Origin: UBA2645 sp044360285
Lineage (GTDB): Bacteria; Pseudomonadota; Alphaproteobacteria; Rickettsiales; UBA1997
DNA: 5,801 bases
Reading direction: 5' to 3'
NCBI GenBank assembly: GCA_044360285.1
Contig: JBIKKP010000060.1
Span: 1-5,801 of the forward strand
Shown here: in pieces, positions 1-5,801 of the stretch
Layout: every line of letters begins with the position of its first letter
Numbering within the stretch: the stretch's first letter is position 1
Position numbers and translations under genes: made by a program
Notes under the pieces: model-generated
The model's input: only the letters and a program-made list of their open reading frames with translations
The model's database searches: none
Told to the model about the DNA's origin: nothing

Positions 1-126
1 ATCCGCCGCGCAATTGACTTGTGCAGCCCGCTTAGAAATTTACCGCTCGATAAATATGAAGCCTGGAAGGAAGCGGTTTTGGACTTTGATGAGAATGAAG
101 CGACAGCAGCAGAAGAAGTGAAATAA
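1..126 (+). CDS. C-terminal end of a TolA/TonB-type envelope protein (5' part outside window)
   Basis: This is an open frame from the left edge to a TAA stop at 124-126, giving 41 residues. The segment reads IRRAIDLCSPLRNLPLDKYE followed by AWKEAVLDFD, then an acidic tail (ENEATAAEEVK). The pattern of a conserved basic/Ala helix, a Cys-Ser-Pro turn, a 'LPxDKYxxWKE' stretch and a final beta strand ending in 'FD' resembles the C-terminal TolA domain of alphaproteobacteria (TonB_C-like fold). In the family, TolA spans the periplasm and links the TolQR inner-membrane motor to TolB-Pal at the outer membrane. The N-terminal membrane anchor and the long helical region lie outside the window. A TonB-like energy transducer is the alternative. 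The acidic tail after the last strand is an extension of about 11 residues. tolB does not follow; the next gene is convergent, so the usual tolA-tolB-pal order is not present on this side. The family call rests on a short fragment. Confidence 0.65.
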   Translation: MRRAIDLCSPLRNLPLDKYEAWKEAVLDFDENEATAAEEVK

Positions 127-130
127 TAGG

Positions 131-196
131 CTCGTCATCCTTGGATGCGAAGCGAACGAGATTCTCGAAGCCTTTGGCTTCAAGAAGGATGATGAG
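131..196. repeat. Intergenic palindromic element, possible bidirectional terminator
   Basis: The outer arms are CTCGTCATCCTT (131-142) and AAGGATGATGAG (185-196). They pair over 12 bases with a single G-U wobble in the plus-strand RNA. Inside are two smaller hairpins: CGAG/CTCG (157-160 with 164-167, loop ATT) and GAAGCC/GGCTTC (167-172 with 176-181, loop TTT). These share base 167, so they compete slightly. The element fills the gap between two convergent genes, so it may stop transcription from both sides. Neither flank has a strong T-run (TTCTAATTTATT on the right; CCTATTATTT read from the minus strand), so it is not a textbook intrinsic terminator. The 'CGTCATCC...GGATGA(C/T)G' arms and the branched interior look like dispersed palindromic repeats found in alphaproteobacterial genomes. 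That link is from memory and inference; only one copy is visible here. Confidence 0.7.
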
Positions 197-203
197 TTCT
201 AAT

Positions 204-1586
204 TTATTTCCTTTTCGCTAGCGGGCTTTTGCGATAACCGTAAGAAAAATAAATCACCAATCCAAGTGCTGACCAAAGAGCAAACCAAAAACCGGTTTCA
301 AGCAATAAAGTGTAAGTCAAATAGCCGCAAGAAAGTAAAGCTAGAGGCGCAATTAAAAACACCGCCGGGCATCGAAAAGGTCGTTCGATATTTGGCTCGG
401 TGAAGCGCAGAATCACCACACCAATAGCCACAACAATAAAAGAGAATAAAGTGCCAAGGCTGGTTAGTTGGCTGAGAACTTTTAGCGGTAAAAATCCGGT
501 AATTAAAGCAACGGCAAGCGCTACAGCAGCAACACTCAAATGCGGTGTTTCAAATTTTTTGTGCAACTTAGAAAAGAATTTTGGAATCAATCCGTCGCGC
601 GACATCACGAAAAAAATGCGTGATTGGCCATACATCAAAACCAACAAAACAGAAGTCATACCAGCAACTGCTCCCGTTGCAACCAAAGCCGAACCGATAT
701 TACTGCCATTGAGGCGCAAAGCACGGGCCAAGGGCTCAGAGTTGTTGAGATCGCTGTAATGAGAAATTCCAGTTAAAACCAAGGATACCGCAACATAAAG
801 AACGCTGCAAACAACCAACGAACCAATCAGGCCAATTGGCAAATCGCGTTTAGGATTTTTACATTCTTCTGCCGCTGTGGCAACTGCGTCAAAACCGATA
901 TAGGCGTAAAATACGATACCCGCTCCAAGCAATACCCCATTGATTCCAAAAGGCATAAAATCTTCCCAATTTTCAATTTTAACCATTGGCACAGCAATGA
1001 ATAAAAAGAGAAAAATTATGAAAAGTTTTATGGCAACTAAAACACGATTAAGGGTGATGCTTTCTTTAGTTCCGCGAAAAAGTAAAAAGCCGATGAAAAG
1101 TGCGATACAACTTGCGGGAAGATTGATGATTCCGCCATTAACTGGAGTTTTTGTTAAAAATTCTGGAATGACAATTCCGCCCGAATTAAGCAAACCAACA
1201 ACATAACCCGACCAACCTGCAGAAACGGTGGAGGCACCAATAGCATATTCTAAAACCAATCCCCAACCAACTAACCAAGCAACAAACTCACCTAGAACTG
1301 CATAGGTATAAGTATAGGCGCTGCCCGCAACAGGAACCATTGCCGCCAATTCAGCATAAGCTAAACCAGCAAAAATGCATGCAATAGCAGCCAAAACATA
1401 AGAAATTGAAATTGCTGGACCGGCATAAGTTGCAGCGGCAACGCCAGTGATTACAAAAATTCCTGTGCCAACAATACAGCCAATTCCAAGCAAGACTAAA
1501 TCAAAAGCGCCAAGGGTTTTTTTCAGTGGATTTCTTTTGGCAAGATCAACGGTTTCCTTAATGGATTTTTTACGAAAAAGATTCAT
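204..1586 (-). CDS. APC-superfamily amino acid permease, copy B (460 aa)
   Basis: Inner-membrane secondary transporter of the amino acid-polyamine-organocation superfamily, closest in style to the cationic amino acid transporter (CAT/YfnA-like) branch. It probably imports an amino acid by coupled transport, but the substrate cannot be read from sequence. About 12 hydrophobic segments are visible. The unwound first helix carries GIGCIVGTGIF (residues 34-44). Helix 6 and the following loop carry YAYIGFDAVATAAEECKNP (227-245) followed by KRDLPIG, the family hallmark. SRDGLIPKFFSKLH (329-342) is the conserved loop after helix 8. Length matches the family. The open frame continues upstream to 1832, but those 82 residues overlap the end of permease A out of frame and have no family resemblance. 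ATG 1586-1584 (MNLFRKKSI) aligns with the start of permease A and is preferred. There is no clear Shine-Dalgarno site. It lies 13 bases after permease A and is its tandem paralogue. Confidence 0.93.
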   Translation of the reverse strand: MNLFRKKSIKETVDLAKRNPLKKTLGAFDLVLLGIGCIVGTGIFVITGVAAATYAGPAISISYVLAAIACIFAGLAYAELAAMVPVAGSAYTYTYAVLGEFVAWLVGWGLVLEYAIGASTVSAGWSGYVVGLLNSGGIVIPEFLTKTPVNGGIINLPASCIALFIGFLLFRGTKESITLNRVLVAIKLFIIFLFLFIAVPMVKIENWEDFMPFGINGVLLGAGIVFYAYIGFDAVATAAEECKNPKRDLPIGLIGSLVVCSVLYVAVSLVLTGISHYSDLNNSEPLARALRLNGSNIGSALVATGAVAGMTSVLLVLMYGQSRIFFVMSRDGLIPKFFSKLHKKFETPHLSVAAVALAVALITGFLPLKVLSQLTSLGTLFSFIVVAIGVVILRFTEPNIERPFRCPAVFLIAPLALLSCGYLTYTLLLETGFWFALWSALGLVIYFSYGYRKSPLAKRK

Positions 1587-1599
1587 GGCAATTAACGAC

Positions 1600-2988
1600 T
1601 TAGGAGGAGGTTTTATTGAGTGGGCTTCTTTTGCGGCTGTATGCGAAATAAACGACGATACCAATTGCAAACCAGATGAAGAAAGCTTTACCAGTGTTTT
1701 GCAAAAGATTGTAAACAAGTCCGCCACAGCCAAGTATAGCCAGAGGCGCAACCACAAACACTGCCGGACATTTGAATGGGCGGTGAAGGTCTGGTCTTTT
1801 AAAGCGCAAAACAAGCACGCCAATTGATACAATCATAAAAGCAAAAAGCGTGCCAAGGCTGCTCATTTGCCCCATCGCTTGAATTGGAGTAAATCCCGCA
1901 ATCAAAGAAACTGCCACAGTGATAAAAATACAGCCAAGGTAAGGCGTGTGGAACTTTGGATGAAGTTTAGAGAAAAATCCTGGAATCAAACCATCGCGCG
2001 ACATCACAAAAAAGACACGAGATTGGCCATACATCATCACCAGTAAAACAGCGATCATACCAACAACCGCGCCAGTTCCAACTAAAGCTGAACCGATATT
2101 ACTGCCATTAACGCGAAGTGCATAAGCCATTGGCTCGGCGTTATTAAGTTGGCTGTAATGGACAATTCCAGTCAAAACCAAAGAGACAACAACGTAAAGC
2201 AAGCTACAGATCAGCAGCGAGCCAATTATACCAATTGGTAAATCTTTCTTAGGATTTTTACATTCTTCAGCCGTAGTAGCGAGAGAATCAAAGCCCAGAT
2301 ATGCAAAGAAAATTGTTGCAGCACCAATCCCCACGCCATGCCAGCCAAAAGGGAAAAAATCGGCATAATTTTCCATTTTAACGTGAGGTGCGGCAACGAA
2401 TAAAAACAAGAAAACTACACCAAGTTTTACCGCAACTAAGACGCGGTTAACGATGACGCTTTCTTTGTTTCCACGCACCAAAAGAATACCAACAAAAGAT
2501 GCAATACAAACAGCTGGAAGATTGATCAGACCGCCTTCCGCAGGAATTTTGGTTAGAGCATCTGGAATGTGATATCCGGCCTGCGTGACTACACCAACAA
2601 AATATCCCGCCCAACCCGCGGAAACAGTGGAAGCGGCAACAGTATATTCCAAAATCAAACCCCAAGCAACTAGCCAAGCGATAAATTCACCCAAAACAAC
2701 GTAAGAATAAGTGTAAGCACTACCTGCAACTGGCACCATTGAAGCAAGTTCAGTGTAAGCAAGACCAGCAAAAACACAAACCAGGCCGGCAAAAAGATAT
2801 GACAGAGAGATCGCTGGACCCGCATGTTGCGCAGCGGCGATACCCGTTAAAACAAAAATTCCCGTTCCAATTACCGAACCAATTCCAAGTAAAACTAGAT
2901 CAAGCGCACCAAGATTTTTGGTTAGCGAGCTTTTCTTAGCACCCTCGAGAATTGACTCGATGCTTTTTGTTCTAAACAGAGATTTCAT
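1600..2988 (-). CDS. APC-superfamily amino acid permease, copy A (462 aa)
   Basis: Same family and presumed role as its downstream neighbour: a 12-helix amino acid transporter in the inner membrane, CAT/YfnA-like, substrate unknown. Visible landmarks are GIGSVIGTGIF (residues 35-45) in the broken first helix, FAGLAYTELASMVPVAGSAY (73-92) across helix 2 and its loop, FAYLGFDSLATTAEECKNP (228-246) followed by KKDLPIG, SRDGLIPGFFSKLH (330-343), and a last helix near 434-450 before a basic tail. It aligns with copy B from end to end without gaps after one extra N-terminal codon. In the first 100 aligned positions I count about 68 identities. ATG 2988-2986 is chosen because MKSLFRTKSI matches the other copy's start; no strong ribosome site precedes it (AAAACGAAAGCAA then ATG). 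It begins 32 bases after the TPR gene, so it is probably in the same transcript. The coding end contains CCTCCTCC, which encodes part of the Thr-Ser-Ser tail. Confidence 0.93.
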   Translation of the reverse strand: MKSLFRTKSIESILEGAKKSSLTKNLGALDLVLLGIGSVIGTGIFVLTGIAAAQHAGPAISLSYLFAGLVCVFAGLAYTELASMVPVAGSAYTYSYVVLGEFIAWLVAWGLILEYTVAASTVSAGWAGYFVGVVTQAGYHIPDALTKIPAEGGLINLPAVCIASFVGILLVRGNKESVIVNRVLVAVKLGVVFLFLFVAAPHVKMENYADFFPFGWHGVGIGAATIFFAYLGFDSLATTAEECKNPKKDLPIGIIGSLLICSLLYVVVSLVLTGIVHYSQLNNAEPMAYALRVNGSNIGSALVGTGAVVGMIAVLLVMMYGQSRVFFVMSRDGLIPGFFSKLHPKFHTPYLGCIFITVAVSLIAGFTPIQAMGQMSSLGTLFAFMIVSIGVLVLRFKRPDLHRPFKCPAVFVVAPLAILGCGGLVYNLLQNTGKAFFIWFAIGIVVYFAYSRKRSPLNKTSS

Positions 2989-3020
2989 TTGCTTTCGTTT
3001 TTGTTGGAAGTGGGAAGAAA

Positions 3021-3884
3021 CTATAACTCAGCTCGCAGGGATTCGATCCGACCCTGAACTTGTGAAATGGAAATTGATGGATTGGCAGAAGATGAATAAC
3101 TCTTAACAACATTAAGATAATTTTCTAAGGCCTGCTGTTTTTGGTTAGTTTTGTCATAAGCAACCGCCAGATTGTATTTATACTCAACATCTTGCGGACT
3201 TAGTCTGACTGCATTTTTGAGAGCAATTACCGCGTTGTCATAATCTTTAATTTTGTCGTAAGCGATGGCCAATTTTGCAAAAACTTCTGCTGCGTCAGGA
3301 TTTTGCAAAGACAGGCGCAAAAGCATGTAAACAGCTTCACGCGGCGATTCTTCGATGAGGATTGAAATTAAATTTCCAACCGCTTGCTCTCTGCCATCAG
3401 AGCTTGATTTCAAAAGCTCGCGATAAAGTTTTTTTGCCTGCGAATATTGACCTAATTTTTGGTAAATTACCGCCAAGGAAAATTTAGCATAGTCATTGTC
3501 CGGTTCACTTGCTAGCACTTGTTTGTAAAGCTCAAGCGCAACCTCGTCTTGCTTAGCTAGCGCAGCATTATAGGCGATTTTTTCTTTCTGTCTGATGTCA
3601 AAATCTTGCGCTTTTGGATTGGTGACAAAAATTTCAACCGAAGATTCAACATTAGATTTGGTCTTATCAGTAGAATCACCGGCATTAATGGTGAAAGCGC
3701 TTTTCTTGCTTGAGGTTTCAGTTTTATAGACGTCGATTTTTTCACGCGCTTGCTTGTCAAAAAGCAGCGATTTTTCGATGTCGTTGATTAGATCGGCGTT
3801 AGAAGAATAGATTTCTGCAGAGGCGCAAGAAGCAAAAAAACTTACAAAAAAAACCGTAGCGATTCCCGAAAATTTTTTCAGCAT
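3021..3884 (-). CDS. Secreted TPR-repeat protein of unknown function (287 aa)
   Basis: I do not recognise the specific family. The N-terminus is a clear export signal: Lys-Lys at 3-4, a hydrophobic core over about 5-19, then SCASA|E. The Ala-Ser-Ala at 21-23 is a good signal peptidase I site. Cys20 is preceded by Phe-Ala-Ser, a poor lipobox because of the Phe at -3, so a lipoprotein is possible but less likely. Residues 24-95 are low in predicted structure and rich in Ser, Thr and Lys. From about 100 the chain becomes helical TPR repeats: roughly 101-131, 132-165 (LAVIYQKLGQYSQAKKLYREL), 199-232 (LAIAYDKIKDYDNAVIALKNA) and 233-266 (LAVAYDKTNQKQQALENYLNV), with a degenerate repeat near 167-198. 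TPRs are protein-docking modules, so a periplasmic or membrane-attached scaffold is inferred. The start ATG lies within the end of mnmG (7-base overlap, ATGCTGA), suggesting translational coupling. There is no visible Shine-Dalgarno site. Confidence 0.88.
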   Translation of the reverse strand: MLKKFSGIATVFFVSFFASCASAEIYSSNADLINDIEKSLLFDKQAREKIDVYKTETSSKKSAFTINAGDSTDKTKSNVESSVEIFVTNPKAQDFDIRQKEKIAYNAALAKQDEVALELYKQVLASEPDNDYAKFSLAVIYQKLGQYSQAKKLYRELLKSSSDGREQAVGNLISILIEESPREAVYMLLRLSLQNPDAAEVFAKLAIAYDKIKDYDNAVIALKNAVRLSPQDVEYKYNLAVAYDKTNQKQQALENYLNVVKSYSSSANPSISISQVQGRIESLRAEL

Positions 3885-5752
3885 TTTTTCGATTTTTTGT
3901 TTTTGATATAGATCGCAACTGCCATTGCAGAAGCAGGCGTGATGCCTTGAATACGAAGCGCTGAGGCAATTGTTATTGGTCGGAATTTATTCAACTTTTC
4001 GCGCACTTCGAGCGAAAGACTCTCAATAGCGCCATAGTCAATATCAAGTGGAATTTTAATGTTCTCATCTTGGCGAAAAATCTCTAAATCCCTTTGCTGA
4101 CGCTTTAGGTATGAACTATAAGTCGCCTCAATTTCAATTTGCTTTTGCGTAGCATAATCAATTTGGGAAATTTCAGTAGGCCAGATTTTTTTTAGCGTTG
4201 AAAAATCAATTTCTGGAAAACCTAAAAGCTGCACCGCGCTGCGCACAATTCCGTCTTGTTTTATTGTCACTTCAAAATCGGCTAATTTTTTTGGAGAAAT
4301 TTTTAAGCCCTCTAAAATTTCTAACCCCGCAATAATTTTTTCTTGTCGCGCGGCAAAAACTGCGACGCGCTTTTTGTCAACTAAGCCAAAATCAATTCCC
4401 ATTTGCGTGAGTCGCAAATCAGCATTATCTGCGCGTAAACTTAAACGATATTCAGCGCGTGAAGTCAGCATTCTGTAGGGCTCAACCGTGCCAAGGCTGG
4501 TGAGATCATCAATCATCACGCCAATATAAGCAAGTGAACGATCAAGAATAAATTCTTTTGCGCAACCAGATGCAACCAACGCGGCATTGGTTCCAGCCAC
4601 AATCCCCTGCCCGGCTGCTTCTTCATAACCTGTGGTTCCGTTAATTTGTCCGGCAAAGAAAAGTCCGCGAATTTTTTTCGTTTCAAGCGTTGGCAAAAGT
4701 TCGCGCGGATCAACAAAATCATATTCAATTGCATATCCGGCTTGCGCAACACGGCAATTTTCTAAACCAGGAATTGTTTTCAAAAAATCAATTTGCACGT
4801 CAAGCGGCAGCGAAGTTGAAATGCCGTTTGGATAAATCAAATCACTGTCTAAACCTTCTGGCTCTAAGAAAATCTGGTGACGCTCTTTATCGAAAAAGCG
4901 ATGAATTTTATCTTCAATCGATGGGCAATAACGCGGGCCCGAGCCAGAGATATGGCCGCCATACATTGCTGATTTGGATAAATTATTTTTGATGACGTCG
5001 TGTGTTGTCTGATTGGTGTAAGTGATGTAGCAGCTGATTTGCGGAACTTTTATTTCGTCGCTGAGATAAGAAAAAGGCTGCGGCGGATTGTCTCCGGCTT
5101 GTTCTTCGAGGTTCGAAAAATCAATTGAGTCTTTAAAAATACGCGGAGGCGTACCGGTTTTGAGGCGAGAAAGAGAAAAATTTTGGCGCTCAAGAAAATG
5201 CGAAAGCCCGTGTGAAGGCGCTTCATTAACGCGTCCCGCCGGAGTTTTTTGATCGCCAATATGAATCATACCGCGCAAAAAAGTTCCCGTAGTTAAAACA
5301 ACAGATTTTGCTGCAAGCTGCTTTAAATCAGTATCCCCAACAAGTTTTACTGCAGAAACTTTGCCATTTTCGATTTCAATATCTTCAACAGCAGCGAACA
5401 AAATTTCGAGATTGGGATAATCTTTAAGCAGCTCGCGCACTGCTTTTTTGTAGAGCTTGCGATCAGCTTGTGCTCTTGGCGAATGCACTGCCGCACCTTT
5501 CGAGGCATTTAAAATTCGAAACTGAATTCCGGCTTGGTCAATTGCGCGGCCCATAATTCCATCAAGCGCATCAACTTCGCGCACAATCGTTCCTTTCGCA
5601 ACGCCGCCAATTGCAGGGTTGCACGACATTTCACCAAGATTTTGAGCGCTTTTAGTGATGAGCAAAGTTTTACAACCCATACGCGCAGAAGCGCAGGCCG
5701 CTTCAATTCCGGCGTGACCTGCACCAACAACTATTACCTCAAAATTTTTCAT
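3878..5752 (-). CDS. mnmG: tRNA uridine-5-carboxymethylaminomethyl modification enzyme MnmG (GidA)
   Basis: MnmG is a cytoplasmic FAD enzyme that works with the GTPase MnmE to put the (carboxymethyl)aminomethyl group on U34 of tRNAs reading two-codon NNA/NNG boxes. The family uses methylene-tetrahydrofolate, NADH and FAD. The sequence shows the N-terminal dinucleotide-binding motif VVGAGHAGIEAA (residues 8-19), SCNPAIGGVAKG (43-54) with the conserved Cys44, the GidA signature GPRYCPSIEDKIHRF (272-286) with Cys276, and AGQINGTTGYEEAAGQG (367-383). The C-terminal helical domain, which in the family contacts MnmE and tRNA, includes SRAEYRLSLRADNADLRLT (431-449) and a final RPITIASALRIQGITPASA (591-609). 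The 624-residue length is typical and no key motif is missing. ATG 5752-5750 (MKNFEVIVVGAG) is preferred over an in-frame TTG at 5761-5759, which would add only three residues; an in-frame TGA at 5767-5765 blocks anything longer. rsmG (gidB), a frequent downstream partner, is not next; a TPR gene overlaps the stop instead. Confidence 0.98.
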   Translation of the reverse strand: MKNFEVIVVGAGHAGIEAACASARMGCKTLLITKSAQNLGEMSCNPAIGGVAKGTIVREVDALDGIMGRAIDQAGIQFRILNASKGAAVHSPRAQADRKLYKKAVRELLKDYPNLEILFAAVEDIEIENGKVSAVKLVGDTDLKQLAAKSVVLTTGTFLRGMIHIGDQKTPAGRVNEAPSHGLSHFLERQNFSLSRLKTGTPPRIFKDSIDFSNLEEQAGDNPPQPFSYLSDEIKVPQISCYITYTNQTTHDVIKNNLSKSAMYGGHISGSGPRYCPSIEDKIHRFFDKERHQIFLEPEGLDSDLIYPNGISTSLPLDVQIDFLKTIPGLENCRVAQAGYAIEYDFVDPRELLPTLETKKIRGLFFAGQINGTTGYEEAAGQGIVAGTNAALVASGCAKEFILDRSLAYIGVMIDDLTSLGTVEPYRMLTSRAEYRLSLRADNADLRLTQMGIDFGLVDKKRVAVFAARQEKIIAGLEILEGLKISPKKLADFEVTIKQDGIVRSAVQLLGFPEIDFSTLKKIWPTEISQIDYATQKQIEIEATYSSYLKRQQRDLEIFRQDENIKIPLDIDYGAIESLSLEVREKLNKFRPITIASALRIQGITPASAMAVAIYIKNKKSKKC

Positions 5753-5801
5753 ACTTATCAAAATTCAACAAACTAGTAAACCGTTGCCTCTTCCACCGCG
5801 A
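5753..5801 (-). other. Short mnmG upstream region, possible end of an unidentified gene
   Basis: Only 49 bases are available upstream of mnmG. All three minus-strand frames are open from the edge and then stop: ...AVEEATVY with TAG at 5775-5773, ...RGGRGNGLLVC with TGA at 5767-5765, and ...LLNFDKYEKF with TGA at 5741-5739, which would overlap the mnmG start. None resembles the FCIGK-type C-terminus expected of MnmE, so mnmE directly upstream is not supported. The AVEEATVY frame has the most coding-like codons, but this is a weak judgement. No convincing promoter or Shine-Dalgarno site is visible (the bases just before the ATG are GAATTTTGATAAGT). Confidence 0.3.

Noticed and set aside
400..1206. 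Plus-strand open frames inside permease B (400-759, 940-1206).
   Set aside because: They are antisense to a clear transporter gene, have no recognisable domain and no supporting start context; they are shadow frames.
1602..1620. AGGAGGAGG on the plus strand followed by possible TTG/GTG starts.
   Set aside because: The downstream frames end after about 11 and 19 codons. The purine run is simply the complement of the Thr-Ser-Ser codons at the end of permease A.
1587..1832. 82-residue N-terminal extension of permease B (frame open up to 1832).
   Set aside because: It lies entirely over the 3' end of permease A in another frame, has no family resemblance, and the internal ATG at 1586 aligns with the start of the paralogue.
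2989..3020. Terminator or promoter between the TPR gene and permease A.
   Set aside because: The 32 bases contain no inverted repeat, no T-run after a stem and no -35/-10 pair; they look like a simple operon spacer.
4632..4992. Overlapping plus-strand frames antisense to mnmG.
   Set aside because: They overlap each other and a highly conserved enzyme gene, with no family signal.
5759..5761. TTG start for mnmG, giving 627 residues.
   Set aside because: The ATG nine bases downstream gives the usual MnmG N-terminus just ahead of the dinucleotide-binding motif, and neither start has a better ribosome site.
5753..5780. Possible promoter for mnmG (TTTACT followed by an A/T-rich box).
   Set aside because: The -10 candidate would fall on or beside the start codon, leaving no room for a leader; a promoter further upstream, outside the window, is more likely.

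Overview
The window looks like ordinary bacterial chromosome, most likely from an alphaproteobacterium. GC is moderate to low (roughly low 40s percent by eye). The clues are a TolA/TonB-type C-terminal tail with an alphaproteobacterial flavour, a full-length MnmG, two amino acid importers side by side, and an intergenic palindromic element of a kind that recurs in host-associated alphaproteobacteria such as Rickettsiales-like lineages. The lineage is inferred from style and not proven. The standard genetic code fits: the mnmG frame ends on TGA where the family is expected to end.

Layout. Positions 1-126 (+) hold the last 41 codons of a gene that resembles the C-terminal domain of TolA. Positions 127-203 are the only gap with notable structure. 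They lie between convergent genes and contain a 66-base, near-perfect inverted repeat with nested hairpins. From 204 to the right edge everything runs on the minus strand. In transcription order this is mnmG (5752-3878), a secreted TPR-repeat protein (3884-3021), amino acid permease A (2988-1600) and its paralogue permease B (1586-204). The 49 bases upstream of mnmG may hold the end of another gene in one of three frames.

The four minus-strand genes are tightly packed: a 7-base overlap, then gaps of 32 and 13 bases. They are probably co-transcribed. No internal promoter or convincing intrinsic terminator is visible between them. Functionally the run is mixed: a tRNA wobble-modification enzyme, a periplasmic or envelope scaffold protein of unknown role, and two inner-membrane amino acid transporters. 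The clearest evolutionary event is the tandem duplication of the permease. The copies align end to end without gaps and are roughly two-thirds identical in protein.

I see no phage, CRISPR, transposase, toxin-antitoxin or defence gene, and no sign of a new biological system. The most interesting items are the palindromic element, the permease duplication, and the departures from usual gene order around tolA and mnmG.
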